Source of the DNA: Nepenthes gracilis
Taxonomy: Eukaryota; Streptophyta; Magnoliopsida; Caryophyllales; Nepenthaceae
Direction of reading: 5' to 3'
Assembly: GCA_033239525.1 (NCBI GenBank)
Contig: BSYO01000025.1
Location: 13,426,001-13,490,000, forward strand
Length of the DNA stretch: 64,000 nt
Positions 49,480 through 62,191 of this stretch are shown in pieces. Within the stretch, counting starts at the first letter, position 1. The number at the start of each line of letters is the position of its first letter. A program made the position numbers and the translations under genes. The notes beneath the pieces are model-generated. The model did no database searches. It was not told the DNA's origin and worked only from the letters and a program-made list of their open reading frames with translations.

Positions 49480-51380
49480 TGCTAGTTGAATCGAGTTTTT
49501 GACAACTGAGTTCGATCATTGAGCCATGAACTGGTATTTCGGTTGCTTGTTCCCAAAGATCTCTCTGGTTCTTATCGTTTCTTTATGCTCGAAATCAAGG
49601 TTAATTTTGCTTGGGTGAGAAGTTATTTACTTGTTTTCTGTGAGTAGTATATGTGATTTGGTGCAGAATGTGTAGGGCTGAGCCTCTTAGCTATTGCCAT
49701 TAGTGTAGATTTGTTTGAAAAATCTGCTGAATAGAAGCGATTTAAACCCAAAAAAAAAAAAGAAAATTCAGTTATGAACTCACGGGCAGGCATGGAAATC
49801 ATGGCTTTCTGGGACCGGCCATGTGGGTAGTGCATATGATGCCTGTGTGGTGGCTGAAGGAGAGGTAGGGGATGATGGCCAGCGACCGGTGGCGGCTGGT
49901 AGACAGGCTGTTTTGGGTTAGCTTCTTTCTGTTATTTGGTATTGTGTTCTGTATAGTATTATGGTATGGTGTTTGGAATTATCATGGCTATTTAAAAACT
50001 AAAAAATGTTATCAAATGTAAAGATATGAGTGTTTATAATTCTTGTCCTGATGGTAAAGATGTTTTACTTTTTTTTATTTATGAGAAAATATAATTTAGG
50101 CCCATGAATCTAGAGGGGTGAATATTTATTTATTTTTTAACCAAAATATAAAATAACAATTCTAAATATCAATGGGCATACAAAAATTATGTATTCAATT
50201 CTTTAAATATAAGTCATTATCATTTATATATATAAAATAAACAATAAAATGTGTAAATAGATTGTACAAAATTGGGCGACAAAGGGAATTTTTTGAACTA
50301 TTTTATTGAGAAAATCTTTTATTATCAAAAAATTTACCATATGAGAATAATTCATTTATAAATTAAAAATATGAGAATATTTTCAATTTAAAAAAATTAA
50401 ATAAAAATATGTCAAAACACACAAGTCATTTAAGTGGATAGCTGATAGTTTACATTTAAAAATTTTATCAGCTTAATATTATAAAATATGTCGATATTAA
50501 AGACTGACTTAATAATTTTTTATTTTGACAATTTTTATGACAATAAACTTTAGAGGGTATATTAAAAAAAATAGATTATGGTAACTACCTAACCACATAA
50601 TGTATAAAGTGATATAGTATTAAAATAAATATTAGACTATCAAAAATAAAATATCCAATATTTATATGACATATATTATCTAGCATGCATATCATAACAT
50701 TTTTTCCGAATAAGTAAATAAACAAATAATGTAACTCATCCTCAACTATAACTCATATATTATATATATATATATGTCTGTATGTATACACGGGGTAGCA
50801 AAAATATTATCAGTATGGATTTATATCGATTATTTTATATTATGGGTGGTAAAATATCATAAGACTATAGATTTGTATTACTGTATGAATTAAAAATATC
50901 ACATCAAAAGAAATTGATGCATATCTCAAATTTGTATTATTGTACAAATCAAAGAGTTGAATAATACTTCGGTTAGTTTGAGAGAAAGCGGGTATGGGTT
51001 TTGTAAATTTGAATATGAATTCTAAGCATTATAACAATTTAATGAGAGGTAAAAGTATATAAAATTCGTTCTCCGATATATTTTCGATACTTAAGTCAGT
51101 ATTTCTTATTTCTCGTTGAATTATTATGGTGTGTAGGATCTGTATTTGAAATTACGAATACTAAATTCACTTTCTTTCGGACTAATCGGAGGTACTATCT
51201 AACTTTTAATTCGTATAATAATTTAGATATTATATAGGTATAAAAAATAATATCTTTTTTTTTAAGAAGATTATTAAATCAACATCATGATTTTATTAAC
51301 TAAATATTTTCATTTATGAGCATCCTTGGGCTGTATTACTAAAAATAGCCTTCCTACGATTAGACCAAACGAAGGCCTTA
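49480..51380. other. Spacer between the ZC3H15-like and NF-YB genes
   Basis: Very AT-rich from 50000. Includes an (AT)n run at about 50757-50775. 50920-51110 resembles an LTR fragment also present in the NF-YB intron at 57118-57300. No gene. Confidence 0.45.
50920..51110. mobile_element. LTR fragment upstream of NF-YB
   Basis: tttgtattattgtacaaatc, ttcgttctccgatatatttt and cgatacttaagtcagtattt align in order with 57118-57300. It ends about 300 bp before the CT-rich NF-YB start region. Confidence 0.5.
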
Positions 51381-51651
51381 CTTTTCTCCTCTTCCTCTCC
51401 CCCTTCCCCACTCTCTCTCTCTCTCAATCCTCAAGAGCGAACCCAACTTAGGCGTGTGTGTTTTTGACAATCCTCCATCGGTAAGTTAAATTTCTCTCCC
51501 TTTCCATATCCTATTCTCTTCTGATCATATATATTTTTCATTTTCATTCTGTTCGAAGTAGTTGTTACTTTGGTGGATTTAGGCTAGGGTTTGATACGGA
51601 TCGTCGAATTGATATCTGGGAATTGTTTGGTGAGATTAGGGTTAGGTTCAG
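51380..51651 (+). promoter_or_regulatory. NF-YB core promoter/leader with a leader intron
   Basis: A CT-rich tract at 51385-51430 is typical of plant start regions (Y patch). A leader exon appears to end at 51480 (ccatcg|gtaagtt). The intron would end at AG 51650-51651, placing the ATG at the first base of the next exon. The exact transcription start is unknown. Confidence 0.5.
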
Positions 51652-54600
51652 ATGACAATGGCGGAGCTTCCGGCGAGCCCGGGCGGTGGGAGTCACGACA
51701 GTGGAGAGCAGAGCCCTCGATCGAGTGTTCGGGAGCATGACAGATCCTTGCCGATCGCGAATATCAGTCGGGTTATGAAGAAAGCTTTGCCAACTAATGG
51801 TAAGATTGCTAAGGATGCTAAGGAGACTGTTCAGGAGTGCGTCTCTGAGTTCATCAGCTTCATCACTAGCGAGTACATTTTTTTGCACTCTCCTTTCTTA
51901 GTTGTTTGGTGTAAATGTTTACATTTTTCATTTGGATTCTGTTTCGTATTGGTTTGGTTGATTTTTTTGGACTTGCTTTGATATGGATGTACAGAGCAAG
52001 TGATAAGTGTCTGAGGGAAAAGAGGAAGACTATCAATGGAGATGATCTGCTTTGGGCTATGGCTACTTTAGGGTTTGAAGATTATATTGAACCTTTGAAG
52101 GTGTACTTGACTCGATACAGAGAGGTGAAATTCTCTTCTGCTGATACTATACTGACGCTGATATTATGCTGTTGCTCGGTAATGGAGAAGGGTTGCCTTA
52201 GGTAGTTAACAACCATTATAAAACATTTTTCACATTCTTATGGGGATAAATTTAATAATCAAGGTTTGATTGTACCTCACCAAGGACATGTCTTCCACAT
52301 GGAGAGCCAGAAAACATGTATCCCTGCTCCAACACAGTGTCAAGTATGCGAGTGTGAGTAATTTAAGAGACTAGTTCAGAAGAGAATGATTACATTGGAC
52401 ACAAAAAGACATAGGAACTCATCTAGGAAGTGCATAGAGATAGTGAACTGGATATAGCATTATAAGAAAATTTTTCATAAAAACTAAGTGGGTAGGAGAA
52501 AAATCAAGAGAGATTGAAGGATAATTGGCATCTTTTGTACGCAAGATAGTACAGTACATAATAATAGTGTAGGTATTAAACGTGAATTAAATTATAAAAG
52601 ATAATATGGTAGTTGCTAGAAGATTGGGATAAACTAAAATGATTAAGTTTGAAGAATATATGGCTGTTTTGGTTATATGATGGGAAAAACAGAAAGGATA
52701 TGTGGCCATGAAAGGGGGATTGGGTGAAACTGAATTGACTGGTTATCCTAAGGCATGGGGACAAAATACAACACAGACATGGCAACACACTTGTGAAAAA
52801 TAGGATAAGATATGCTTATGCATGCTCATTGAACCCATAGTTTCTTATTCAAATAGGAATCACATGATAAGCACTCGAAATTCCATACTCAAGCACATGA
52901 CAAATTAATAGGCTGTAAGATTTCTCTTCCTCTATTTTTCTTGGTTGGGGAAAAAATAAGACTTTGGTGCTATTGTAGGGGGAAAATAGCCACCAAAATA
53001 CTTTTCCTATGTCTCTCACTCTCTGGTTTTTAGCTGGAAGAGTTTCAGAACATCATAAGATCTCTCTTTGCTTTTGGGGGGTAAAGGGTTCAAATTGCAA
53101 ATTCTCCAACAAGAGAGCATGTTTTGGATTTTTTCTTTGGTTAATTAGGAAAAAAATTGAATTTATTAAAAGATCACTTTTTGTCTTGACAGTTGAAGAG
53201 AGACGAAAAATCTCAGCGTATCTGAAAGTGTCTCAACTTGACCCTAGTATTTCCAAATAAAACAGAAGTTCATAAATTCATCACATGTCCTACGTGTTTC
53301 CTAAGCGTATGTATCCGACTTTATTATGCTATCCTAGAGGAAGCGTCCGTGATTCCTATATGATATGAATGACTCAGGAGATATGATTGTAGAGTTTTCT
53401 TTTTGTAATGACGTTGAAATATTAAATACTAGCTTTAAGAAAAGAGTAAACACTTAATAACTTTTACATATGGATCAAATATATTGCAAATATAATTTTT
53501 GCAAGAAATTTAGATAGGTTATTATTCTCGAGAAAAGACAAACAACACAACACAAATTTTGATATTAGATTTAACTAAGCATTAAGAGATGGAAGAAAAA
53601 TAATGTAACATCCAAGAGTTAGGGAATAAGTTTGATAGAACTCAGGGAGAAGATGCGATCAAAATATATTTAGGAATTTGGAAGAAGAAATTTGAGCAGT
53701 GGACAACAAAATAGATGTACATAGTGGATGTAAGTAAGTTGCTTTTTTTATTTAGGTTATGGAAAAGGAAGTCTTAGAAGAATTTGAAGGAAGAAGCATT
53801 GGTGCTAAGTTATTGGTGGGTTGAGGATGTTCAAAAGGCAATAAAGACAAAAATAGAGTGGTATATGTCAACATTGTAGAATAAATGAAAAGTAAAAAAA
53901 TACAAAGAAGCAAAAATATGAGCAAAGAAAGCAATAGGTGAAGCTAAGTTCAGGGTTTATAATGAGTTGATGCTAAGTTAGGAAACAATGAGGGAGAAGG
54001 AGACATATACAAAGTAGCTATTGAAGGAGAAACACAACGGAACTTATGTAATGTTAGAAGCATAAAATGTGAAGATAATAGGGTATTAGTAAAAGAAGAT
54101 GGCATAAAAGAAAGATGAGGGAATTATTTTAATAACTAAAATAGAGGAGAGGACCTAAATCTAGTTGATAGTGAGGAGGAAAAGACTTCAATTTTCAGAT
54201 AGGTTTGTAAAAACTTAGAATTCAAGTAGGCAAATATAAAGGATGAAAACTGTAAATCGATAAGATCAGAATGCATGTTCTTAAAAGGATGAAAGTTGTA
54301 AATTGATGTGAATATATGAAGGAGAGACACTTTAGTGCTTAGATTTACAAATGATGGTGATATTAAAAATTATATTGATTATTATGGTATTAAATAAAGA
54401 GGTTTTTTGTGAAATAGATTGAATAAAGAATGAACTAAGAAGCAGACATGATGAAAAATCTATTTGTTTTCATGCCAATGTGCTCAACCACTGAAGTTGT
54501 ACATTTGTTGAGATGATTGATGGAGAAATTTAAGAGAGAAATAGTGATTTACTCAGTTTATCGTTGATTTAGAGAAGAATTTGAATAGGCTGCCCTGAGT

Positions 54601-57600
54601 GGATATTAGAAAAGAAAGGAAATGATAAGACATATATAGATATCACAAAGGATATATAGGAGGGGGTTATTGTTATATCCATAGGAGACATTAAGGATTT
54701 AGGAGTGCAACAAGGATCAACTTTGAATCCTTACTATTTGCTTTCTTTATGGATGAACCCACGAGGCATTTGAGAGGTGATGCCTTGGTATATTTTGTTT
54801 TTAGATGATATTGTTTTGATAGATAGAAGTAGAGTGGTGTAGAAGTAAAGTCAGTTTTATAGAAGAGGTTTTAGAATCTAAAAGGCTTAAGTAAGTGTAA
54901 ATTGGAATGTTTTAGAATTTAAAAGGCTTAAGATAAGTAAGAGTAAACTAGAATACATGAAATATAATTTTAAGATAATTCTCTTAAAAATCTAAAAGAC
55001 ATTATGATTAATTAGTTAACATTAATGATTAAGAAATTCCATAAAACAATACATTTCATTTTCTTTCATGTATAATTCAGAGGAGGAAAATTTTCCGACA
55101 TGGATTAAGCAAGATGGTTGAAATGAAAAAATTCTATCAATAGTAATTTGTGATCGGAAAATACATCTATAATCGAAAATTAAATTTTTAATAACAATTA
55201 TTATATCTACTATGGTTATGGATCAAAATGTTAGACAATTTACATGTGAATACAATTAAGTGTTGTGTAAATAGAATGTGTGCATTGATGAATATGATAA
55301 TTTTAAAAGATAAGATAAGAAATTGACATGTCTGTAATTAATCAGAATTTGCACATACATAAAAAATAGGAGGGAAGATTTATCAAGGTGGTTCAAACAC
55401 GAGGAATAAGAACATGAAATTATGTCTACTTTTGGAGGGTGTTGAACTAAACCGAGGGGAATGGAGGAAACAGATTCGTATGGGCGATCCTACATGGTAC
55501 ACTAAAGGCTATGCTGTTTTTGTTACCATAGTTTTCTTCATGTTATCTTTATTCTGATTTTTTTTTTTTTTTGGTTCAAGAGTTGTCTAACGAGATCTTT
55601 TTCCTTTTTGTTTTGTATTCGTGGCTTTGTCTTGCAGATGGAGGTGAGTTTATCCTATCATTTTGTGTTATTCTCTTCTTTTTTGCATACCATTTGGGAA
55701 TACAATGAATGGGTATGAGCGTCTTTCATGCACATTTTCATATGCACTTTGAAGACAAAATGATGAAATTTGGGATCAAACATCATATAATCTCCTATTT
55801 TTGTGACATATTGGGTTTGGTATGAAAACAATGGAATAGGAACAAATGTAGTGGAGAATGTTAAATCACCATTGACTTAGCATTCATCAGTCCATTTGCT
55901 AGCAAAAGAAAAGACTAAGCATTGAACCAGTCTATTTGCATTTATATATTTATAAATATACCAAATTAGTTATGTGTTCTTCAACAGGGTGATAACAAGG
56001 GATCAGCTAAGGGTGGGGAAACATCTGGTAGAATAGACGCGGTGGGAGGTCCACCTGTTCCAAATCCTCAGGTAAAAACTTCTCATTATGCATAATTCTG
56101 TGTTTACAGGTTTAAAATGTTAAAATTCAGTGTCTGATTCCTGCTTTTGATTGGTAATCTGATAGCTTGCTTATCAAGGTTCTTTCATGAACTACGGGAA
56201 TTCACAGGTAATTTCACTGTCCATCATGATTTTTCTACTTGAATTGCTCTGTTAGGTCGCATTTGAATGCTTTTTTGGGGGATATAGAGTTACCAAGGTG
56301 CTTGTTTCCTGTCGGTGAGACTGAATGAAATATTTGTGGTCATTGCAATTTAGTTTTACATTTTTCACGGTTCTTGTTAAAACAGTTATGGATGGTAGTA
56401 TGGGATGATTTCTACCACCGAATTATGACTTATTTTCTTCTGTCCTCTCAAGTTTCAGCATTACAAAAATGATGGTGGATCAAGAATCATGACATTCCGA
56501 GAGGTGCAGTAAAACTGAGGATTTTTAAGAGTGAAGCTAAACACCTTGCACTTACAACATATCTAGCTTTTAGAATTTTAGCAAAACTAAACATTACCCA
56601 TTATCACTACTATTATTTTCTGGCAAGGACGTCTTCATTATATAATATGGATGACAGCATTTTTGGATATTGACACTATCTTGCCATGCACATTGATCTT
56701 CTCTTAATTTGTATGTTAAAAATCAATAAATCTCCCCTGAATTAACGTCTCTTTGGCTGGATTTCTGTGGGTTGGCCTTAAATCATCCCAACTTCTATTT
56801 TCTGCGTGTAAATTATACAAAAGATATGTTGATTTTCTATATGGCTCACCCTGTTAGGCTATTGTAGTCTTGTCAGGTACACAAGTCCCCCCCTCTCTCT
56901 TGAATTCAAAGATCTTTCTAGGGTCTAACTGGGCTATGTTACAACCCTAGAACAAATAGATAATAAAATGATGTGAAAATAAAACTTAACCAACGTCAAT
57001 GTCCAAATCAAATTTTGGGTCAAACGCTGCAAACAAAACCATAAAATAATAACTGAAATACATCAACTGTGGTTCCAAGGATGGCCAAAGTATCCTGTTC
57101 AAACGAAATATATTGTATCTGATACGTCCTCAGGTTCGTATTATTATACGGATTAAGGAGCCAAGAACTGTTCAATAGGTCTGATGTGGGTCCAGTCTTC
57201 GTATATTTCGAATCTGGATCCCGTGCAATACAATGAATATATGGTCAAAGGATTGGCGGAACTTATTCCCCGATATATTTTTCGACGCTCAAATCAGTAA
57301 TCTTTCTTTATAAAAAGAAAAAAGAGGATGTAAAATGAAAATGTTTGTAAAAATGGTTTTATGATGTACGCTTAGTAAAAAGCGCCTTAATAAGAGAGAG
57401 AGTGTGTGCACTTGAAACGTCCCCCTCTCCTATTGGAAAGGAGGGGTTTATATAGAATAAGGGGTAGTTGACTTTTCCTACCAACCGCTTAAGGAACCGT
57501 CTGAATAGATAACAAGGTACAGTTTAGACGACAATTCCTAATTGGCAATCGAATCCGTTGAACAAGATAAGAGAGAGAAGCTATCTATTTCGGTTGGTTG

Positions 57601-60600
57601 GAGTTAGCTCTGTCTTCATTCATGAGGTAAACTACCCGAATAGGACCAATAGGCTCACATACCGACTTTGGGTTATATGAGCCGACAATGTCTCTATTTT
57701 ATTATGGGCTAAATCCTTTGACGAACTTTCTCTTGGACCATTAGCAATTATACCTATCAGTATTTATTCAACCAAAAACAAATATGTTACAAGAAAAAAT
57801 ATCTGCTAAAAATCCGAATACACATAACAAAAATTTAAATTCAATTTTTAAATTACAATATCCAAATACAATTACAAGCCCAAATGCATAAATAAAACAT
57901 TTTAAACTATTCTCCTTGAATAGCCTTCCATTCAATCTTGCAAGATATACAAGCCCGCTAATCTAAAAGAGATTTGAAAATATTTCAAATGTGAATTTAA
58001 TGCTCAATAAAGTATGTATATAATATATGAATATATATATATGAGGAAAACAAACATAAAGGATTATAAATTATGATCATATATGAAAATCTGAAATGTC
58101 CAATTTTTGATAAACATGTTTAAAAACATAACAGCTTATAAATTGTCTGATGTGTACAAATATACGAAACACTAAGCGTAAGAAAAATGTAGGAAGACCA
58201 AAAGAACATATGAAAACATATCGAAAAATATGAAAATTGAAGGATCGTATTAAAAATATATAAAAACTTATGAATAGAGGATTGGTGACTCACACACTGA
58301 CTATATTGAAGGACCAATTTTAAAGATTGGGCCATGCATATTCCCGATTGTCCAATGCCAATGCACTACTATTTAAGGCTTGTAGGCGGGCCGTCAACAT
58401 TTAGGCCTTATAAACGGGATCAAATGCCACTTTTTTCACACGTGAATAATAGTTTCGATCTTCAAGTTGTGCATAGTATATTAGAATATATCCGAATATA
58501 ATTCGTCAATTCTCTTATGATAATTCTTATTTAGTCAAAACAGAAAATTCTACGGCACATAATAAATGTACGAATATTTCCCAAATAAGAGGAAAACGAT
58601 TTCTCTTTTTCCATTCATAAAGTAGAGATTTTTTCAAACATTTGCTTAGAAATGACATGTAAAATCAAATTGTCAAAGATTTCATGATTTCTTAGCAATA
58701 TGTTAAACATAAGCATAAACCTTCAAAATGTCTCAATTTTAATAAAATAGACATGCATGCAATAATTATTCAAAAGGGGGCAAAAAAGGTAATATGCATA
58801 TCCATTTAAATAATAATCGAAAGGAAAATTGAAAGTTTTCAATAATAGACAAAAGAATGAATTTAAATGTACTTGTCTTAAACCAAATATTTACCTGATC
58901 TAAAACAATAGCTTTGAGATCAACTTCCTTCTCTTCCTCTCTCTCCTTCATCTCTTCTCTACCCCAAAATGCCTAAAAATTTGCAAATAACCTTTTTATA
59001 ATGACACCGGCGTACGTGTGCTAATCAAGCATGCATCAAGCACAAGGGCCTGGCGCATGCACATACAAGCATGCCTCAGCCCACCTACGAGGGTGACCTA
59101 TACTACCCAATCTGCGCACGAGTGTCTCTCATGCACATAAACTCAACCCATATTGCCAAATACACGCATGAACTCCCATCATGTGCCTATAAGGCACGGT
59201 GATTTTGCCTCATACATGCTATGCATAGCACTTGCGCCTATTAGGCGTCTCTCATGGTTTCAATATTTGAGTTTTTTAATTTTTTATTATATAATTATTT
59301 GCAATATTACCCAATATATAATAATTATAACATCATAAACATAAGTTGGGGATGGATGTTACAGGCTAGGCTTGGAACAATTAGGGCTTTCCATTAGTTG
59401 GTAGTATCATGGATAAAAATATTAGTATTAGTCGCATCGTATCTATATCAGATAATACATATCGATATTAAATATATTGAATAGAAAATGACTTATGAAA
59501 ACCATAAGTTGATAAAGCCATATCGATCGATACAGAAATATATCGTGATATTGTCGCGATATTGAAAAATATCGGTATCAGATAGTCTAATACCGATATA
59601 TATTAGCAATTATTTGCATCAATGATTGGCACCCTAGAAGTGGCCCTGCCTCTAGTTTCTTCATATTTATGCAATTTGCCAGCTGTTCAAGCACCTTGAT
59701 GGAGAACATTGATGGTGCTTCATTTTTGTCAAAACCCAGTCTCCCCCACCAAAAAAGTATACTAAGAGCAGAACACGGATGAAGGTGGCTTGCTGGAACT
59801 TTGAAGTTGCTAGGGTTGCAAACAAGCACTTGAGTTTCCCTTTCACTTTCATCCAATGCCAACATGACCCTGCTTAAACCTGAAGTAGCCTGACTGGTAC
59901 TTAAAAATTTGAATTTTTTGCTGTTGTTCTAGTAAAAAGAGGGGTGAGGCACTAAATTTTATGAGAGCTGTTATGGTCTTCCTAATGTGCAGCCTTTCAT
60001 ATCCATCAAACAATCAATATTAGGAGTAGGGTGGATTAATATTTTGGATTGCATTAAGTGATTTAAATTGCTAGATAATCTTCACCATTATAGATGAAAA
60101 TATTGGTATTGGTACTAGTATCAAACAATCAATATTATGAGAGCTGTTATGGTCTTCCTAATGTGCAGCCTTTCATATCCATCAAACAATCAATATTAGG
60201 AGTAGGGTGGATTAATATTTTGGATTGTATTAAGTGATTTAAATTGCTAGATAATCTTCACCATTATAGATGAAAATATTGGTATCAATATTAGTATCAG
60301 TCGTAACCATATCGGTATTAGACATATTGGACAATATGTATTAGAAGAAAAAATTTATGAAGATCGTAAGGTGATAGTGCCTTATTGAATAACAATCAAT
60401 TTATCGTGATATGGAAACATATTGTTGGTATGAAAACAGATTGCAATATTGTCATATTATTAGAAAATATTTGTATTGGGGCCCCGATACCAATACACAT
60501 CGACTAGTATTTACAATATCCACCAATATTTGCATTAGTATTTGTTATTCATTCACTGAATTTCTGATCCCGTACGTTGGGTGGATATATGTCTGTCCGC

Positions 60601-62191
60601 TATGAGGATTATAACTGCATTCTGTTTTTATATAGATAATAGGCTTGAAAAAAGAACCATTGCGTTTTGCAGCTGGTTTTGCTCTCCTTAGGCCAAGTCC
60701 ACATGGATCCCTTCACCATAAGACATTTCCGTGGACTGTGCAAAACCCACCCCCGTAATTCAAAGCTTTCTGTTCCTTCCATTTTGTTGGTCAATCAAGT
60801 TCCTTAACCAGGATTGCAAACAAGTGATCGATTAGCCCTATCATTTTGTTTGAAACCTTTAGGTAGTTAATTAATATGAGCTTATGACCCACCTTTCTTT
60901 GCTGTTGTGTCGGGACTTCTGATTCTGCCCTAAAAGAAAATATCTATCTGGCTTCTGCTCGTGGACCTACAGGCTGCTGCTCCTCTATGCCAGACTTGTT
61001 CCAGCACTTCAGCAACCATGCCGGCTTTGTATTATTCAGACGAAATGAAATGCTTCCTCTTCCCTCTTATGTTGTGCTTTCTCAGACACTTTAGTAGAAT
61101 TTCTTTGAATCCCATCCGACTTTACCGATTCCCCTTATCAATTATTGATGAAGGACCTCTCTCTCAACTCACCCTTTTCATTATGGTATTCTTACTGTTC
61201 ATTGTCATTTACTGTGAGAAAATTGCTTAATGAATTTATGGTCACGTCGAAAGGGTAAAACTTCCTTGATCAGCCATGATAAAAACATATAAACAGTTGG
61301 TTTCATCTTGAGTATGGGTTTTGGATGTGAAACCATCTGAAATTGTGGTATAATTTGAACCATTCTGAGGGTACTTTTATCAAGAGGTAATCAAAGTCCA
61401 CTATTGTGATAGTTTCTTCCATGCTAAAGATGATGTGTAATCTTTCTACTAGTACAGAACATCAATGGTAAGGCATCTTCTCCCTGTAATAAATTCTTTG
61501 ATGCTTAAATCCTTTAGTTCAAGTTGATTGATTATAATTACAATCTTATGCAATTTAAATAGTTTTTTAAGTCACCTAAATCCTGCTGGTAAAATAAGAT
61601 GTGTTTAGAATTCACTGAGGTAAAAGACCAGCATCTCTCATTTTTTAACAAAGTTGTTGTGGTTCATTTCCATGATATTTGATATGTTCCTCGTTGGCTA
61701 GCACTATCTCATGCATCGACGAAAATATCAATCTTGATACTAGTATTAGTCGTGGTGTTATCAAGTGATATAGGTAGGTGTTGAACGTATTAGACACAAA
61801 TAATTTATTTTTTTGTGAGTAGGAATTTGGGGGAAAATATTGACAACTGTAAGGCTTATTTGTTGATATTATATGTATCAGAATATATCACTAATACGGG
61901 TGATATATCATTATTTTTTCGTGGTATTGGAGACTTATTTCAACATATATCAATTGATATTTTATTCCATGATCCCAATTGTATGATTTTAGCTCTATCC
62001 CCATTAACTCTCCTCCCTATTTTACCTATAAAATGTTGTAAAATGAACACAAGAAGACATCTACAACAATCTTGTCCTGCCCTTCATCGTTGTTATTTTC
62101 TTAATCTGCTCAGTTGATATATAGATAATATTTACATTGATTGATTTTACAGGCCACACATACGAGGATTCCCATGCAAGACCCAGAGTAG
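51652..62191 (+). CDS. NF-YB (CCAAT-binding histone-fold subunit), non-LEC1 type
   Basis: Coding exons: 51652-51872, 51995-52124, 55638-55643 (6 nt), 55988-56071, 56166-56207, 62153-62191. Together they make 522 nt, in frame, giving 173 residues. Residues about 31-112 form the histone-fold DNA-binding domain ([65 protein letters not shown]). NF-YB pairs with NF-YC, then NF-YA, and binds CCAAT boxes in the nucleus. Lys54 in KIAKDAKE marks the general NF-YB class, since LEC1-type proteins have Asp there (family knowledge). The usual DRFLPIAN is DRSLPIAN here. The C-terminal tail (NYGNSQ..., IPMQDPE) resembles the NF-YB8/10 kind. The tail exon is assigned from its position, phase and resemblance to the common ending VPMQGTE. 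Intron 5 is 5945 bp. Confidence 0.9.
52125..55637 (+). other. Third coding-region intron of NF-YB (3513 bp)
   Basis: Mostly occupied by a degenerate RTE-type LINE (about 53580-55510). 52200-53500 shows no recognisable feature. Confidence 0.7.
53580..55510 (+). mobile_element. RTE-clade LINE, near-complete second half, degenerate
   Basis: Shifting + frames give a pre-RT region ([43 protein letters not shown]), then reverse transcriptase traces at 54460-54850 ([35 protein letters not shown]; a [12 protein letters not shown] box from ttagatgatattgttttgat). The C-terminal region follows, ending [14 protein letters not shown] at about 55450-55500. Many stops and indels. It is in the same orientation as NF-YB and ends about 130 bp before the micro-exon. 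Confidence 0.78.
55638..55643 (+). other. 6-nt micro-exon of NF-YB
   Basis: ATGGAG between acceptor cttgcag and donor gtgagt, both strong. It adds Met-Glu to give YREMEGDNKG, the usual NF-YB sequence. Skipping it keeps the frame (YREGDNKG). Confidence 0.8.
57040..57770. mobile_element. LTR remnant in NF-YB intron 5
   Basis: Resembles the Tat-type LTR layout of 30094-31083: ccgatatatttttcgacgct and caaatcagtaat, a run of agagagag, then a guanine-rich patch. A TATATAG-like box is at about 57451. Shares cgtattattatacgg-type and ttcgacgctcaa-type words with 50920-51110. Borders not defined, and no partner LTR lies nearby. Confidence 0.5.
59408..59624 (+). mobile_element. MITE family copy in NF-YB intron 5
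   Basis: 217 bp, from catggataaaaatattag to ttatttgcatcaatg. Interior close to the family (tatatcgtgatattgtcg, gaaaaatatcggtatcag). Flanks do not show a clear duplication. Confidence 0.75.
59961..60289. repeat. Tandem duplication, period 176 bp
   Basis: The block starting atgagagctgttatggtc occurs at 59961 and 60137, about 150 bp long, with one substitution seen (gcattaag versus gtattaag). The right part of each unit includes the first bases of a MITE copy (tatagatgaaaatattgg). Confidence 0.87.
60262..60540 (+). mobile_element. MITE family copy next to the 176-bp duplication
   Basis: Starts cattatagatgaaaatattg and ends about ccaatatttgcattagta. Its left end was copied by the tandem duplication, leaving a stub at about 60089-60120. 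Confidence 0.65.
61714..62139 (+). mobile_element. Interrupted MITE family copy at the 3' end of NF-YB intron 5
   Basis: Left end catcgacgaaaatatc (61714), right end gttgatatatagataata then tttacattg (to about 62139). About 145 bp of unrelated sequence (61965-62110) splits it. The right end lies 12 bp before the acceptor AG (62151-62152). Confidence 0.55.

Larger units (their letters stand above)
56208..62152 (+). other. 5945-bp last intron of NF-YB
   Basis: Contains an LTR remnant (about 57040-57770), a repeat-free AT-rich stretch (57780-59400), MITE copies at 59408-59624, 60262-60540 and 61714-62139, and a 176-bp tandem duplication (59961-60289). No internal gene was recognised. The minus ORF at 59587-59865 has no motif. 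Confidence 0.7.

Noticed and set aside
51652..51981. NF-YB reading continued through 51873-51981 without splicing
   Set aside because: The open frame after ITSE is intronic. Splicing at 51872/51995 restores the conserved SEASDKC.
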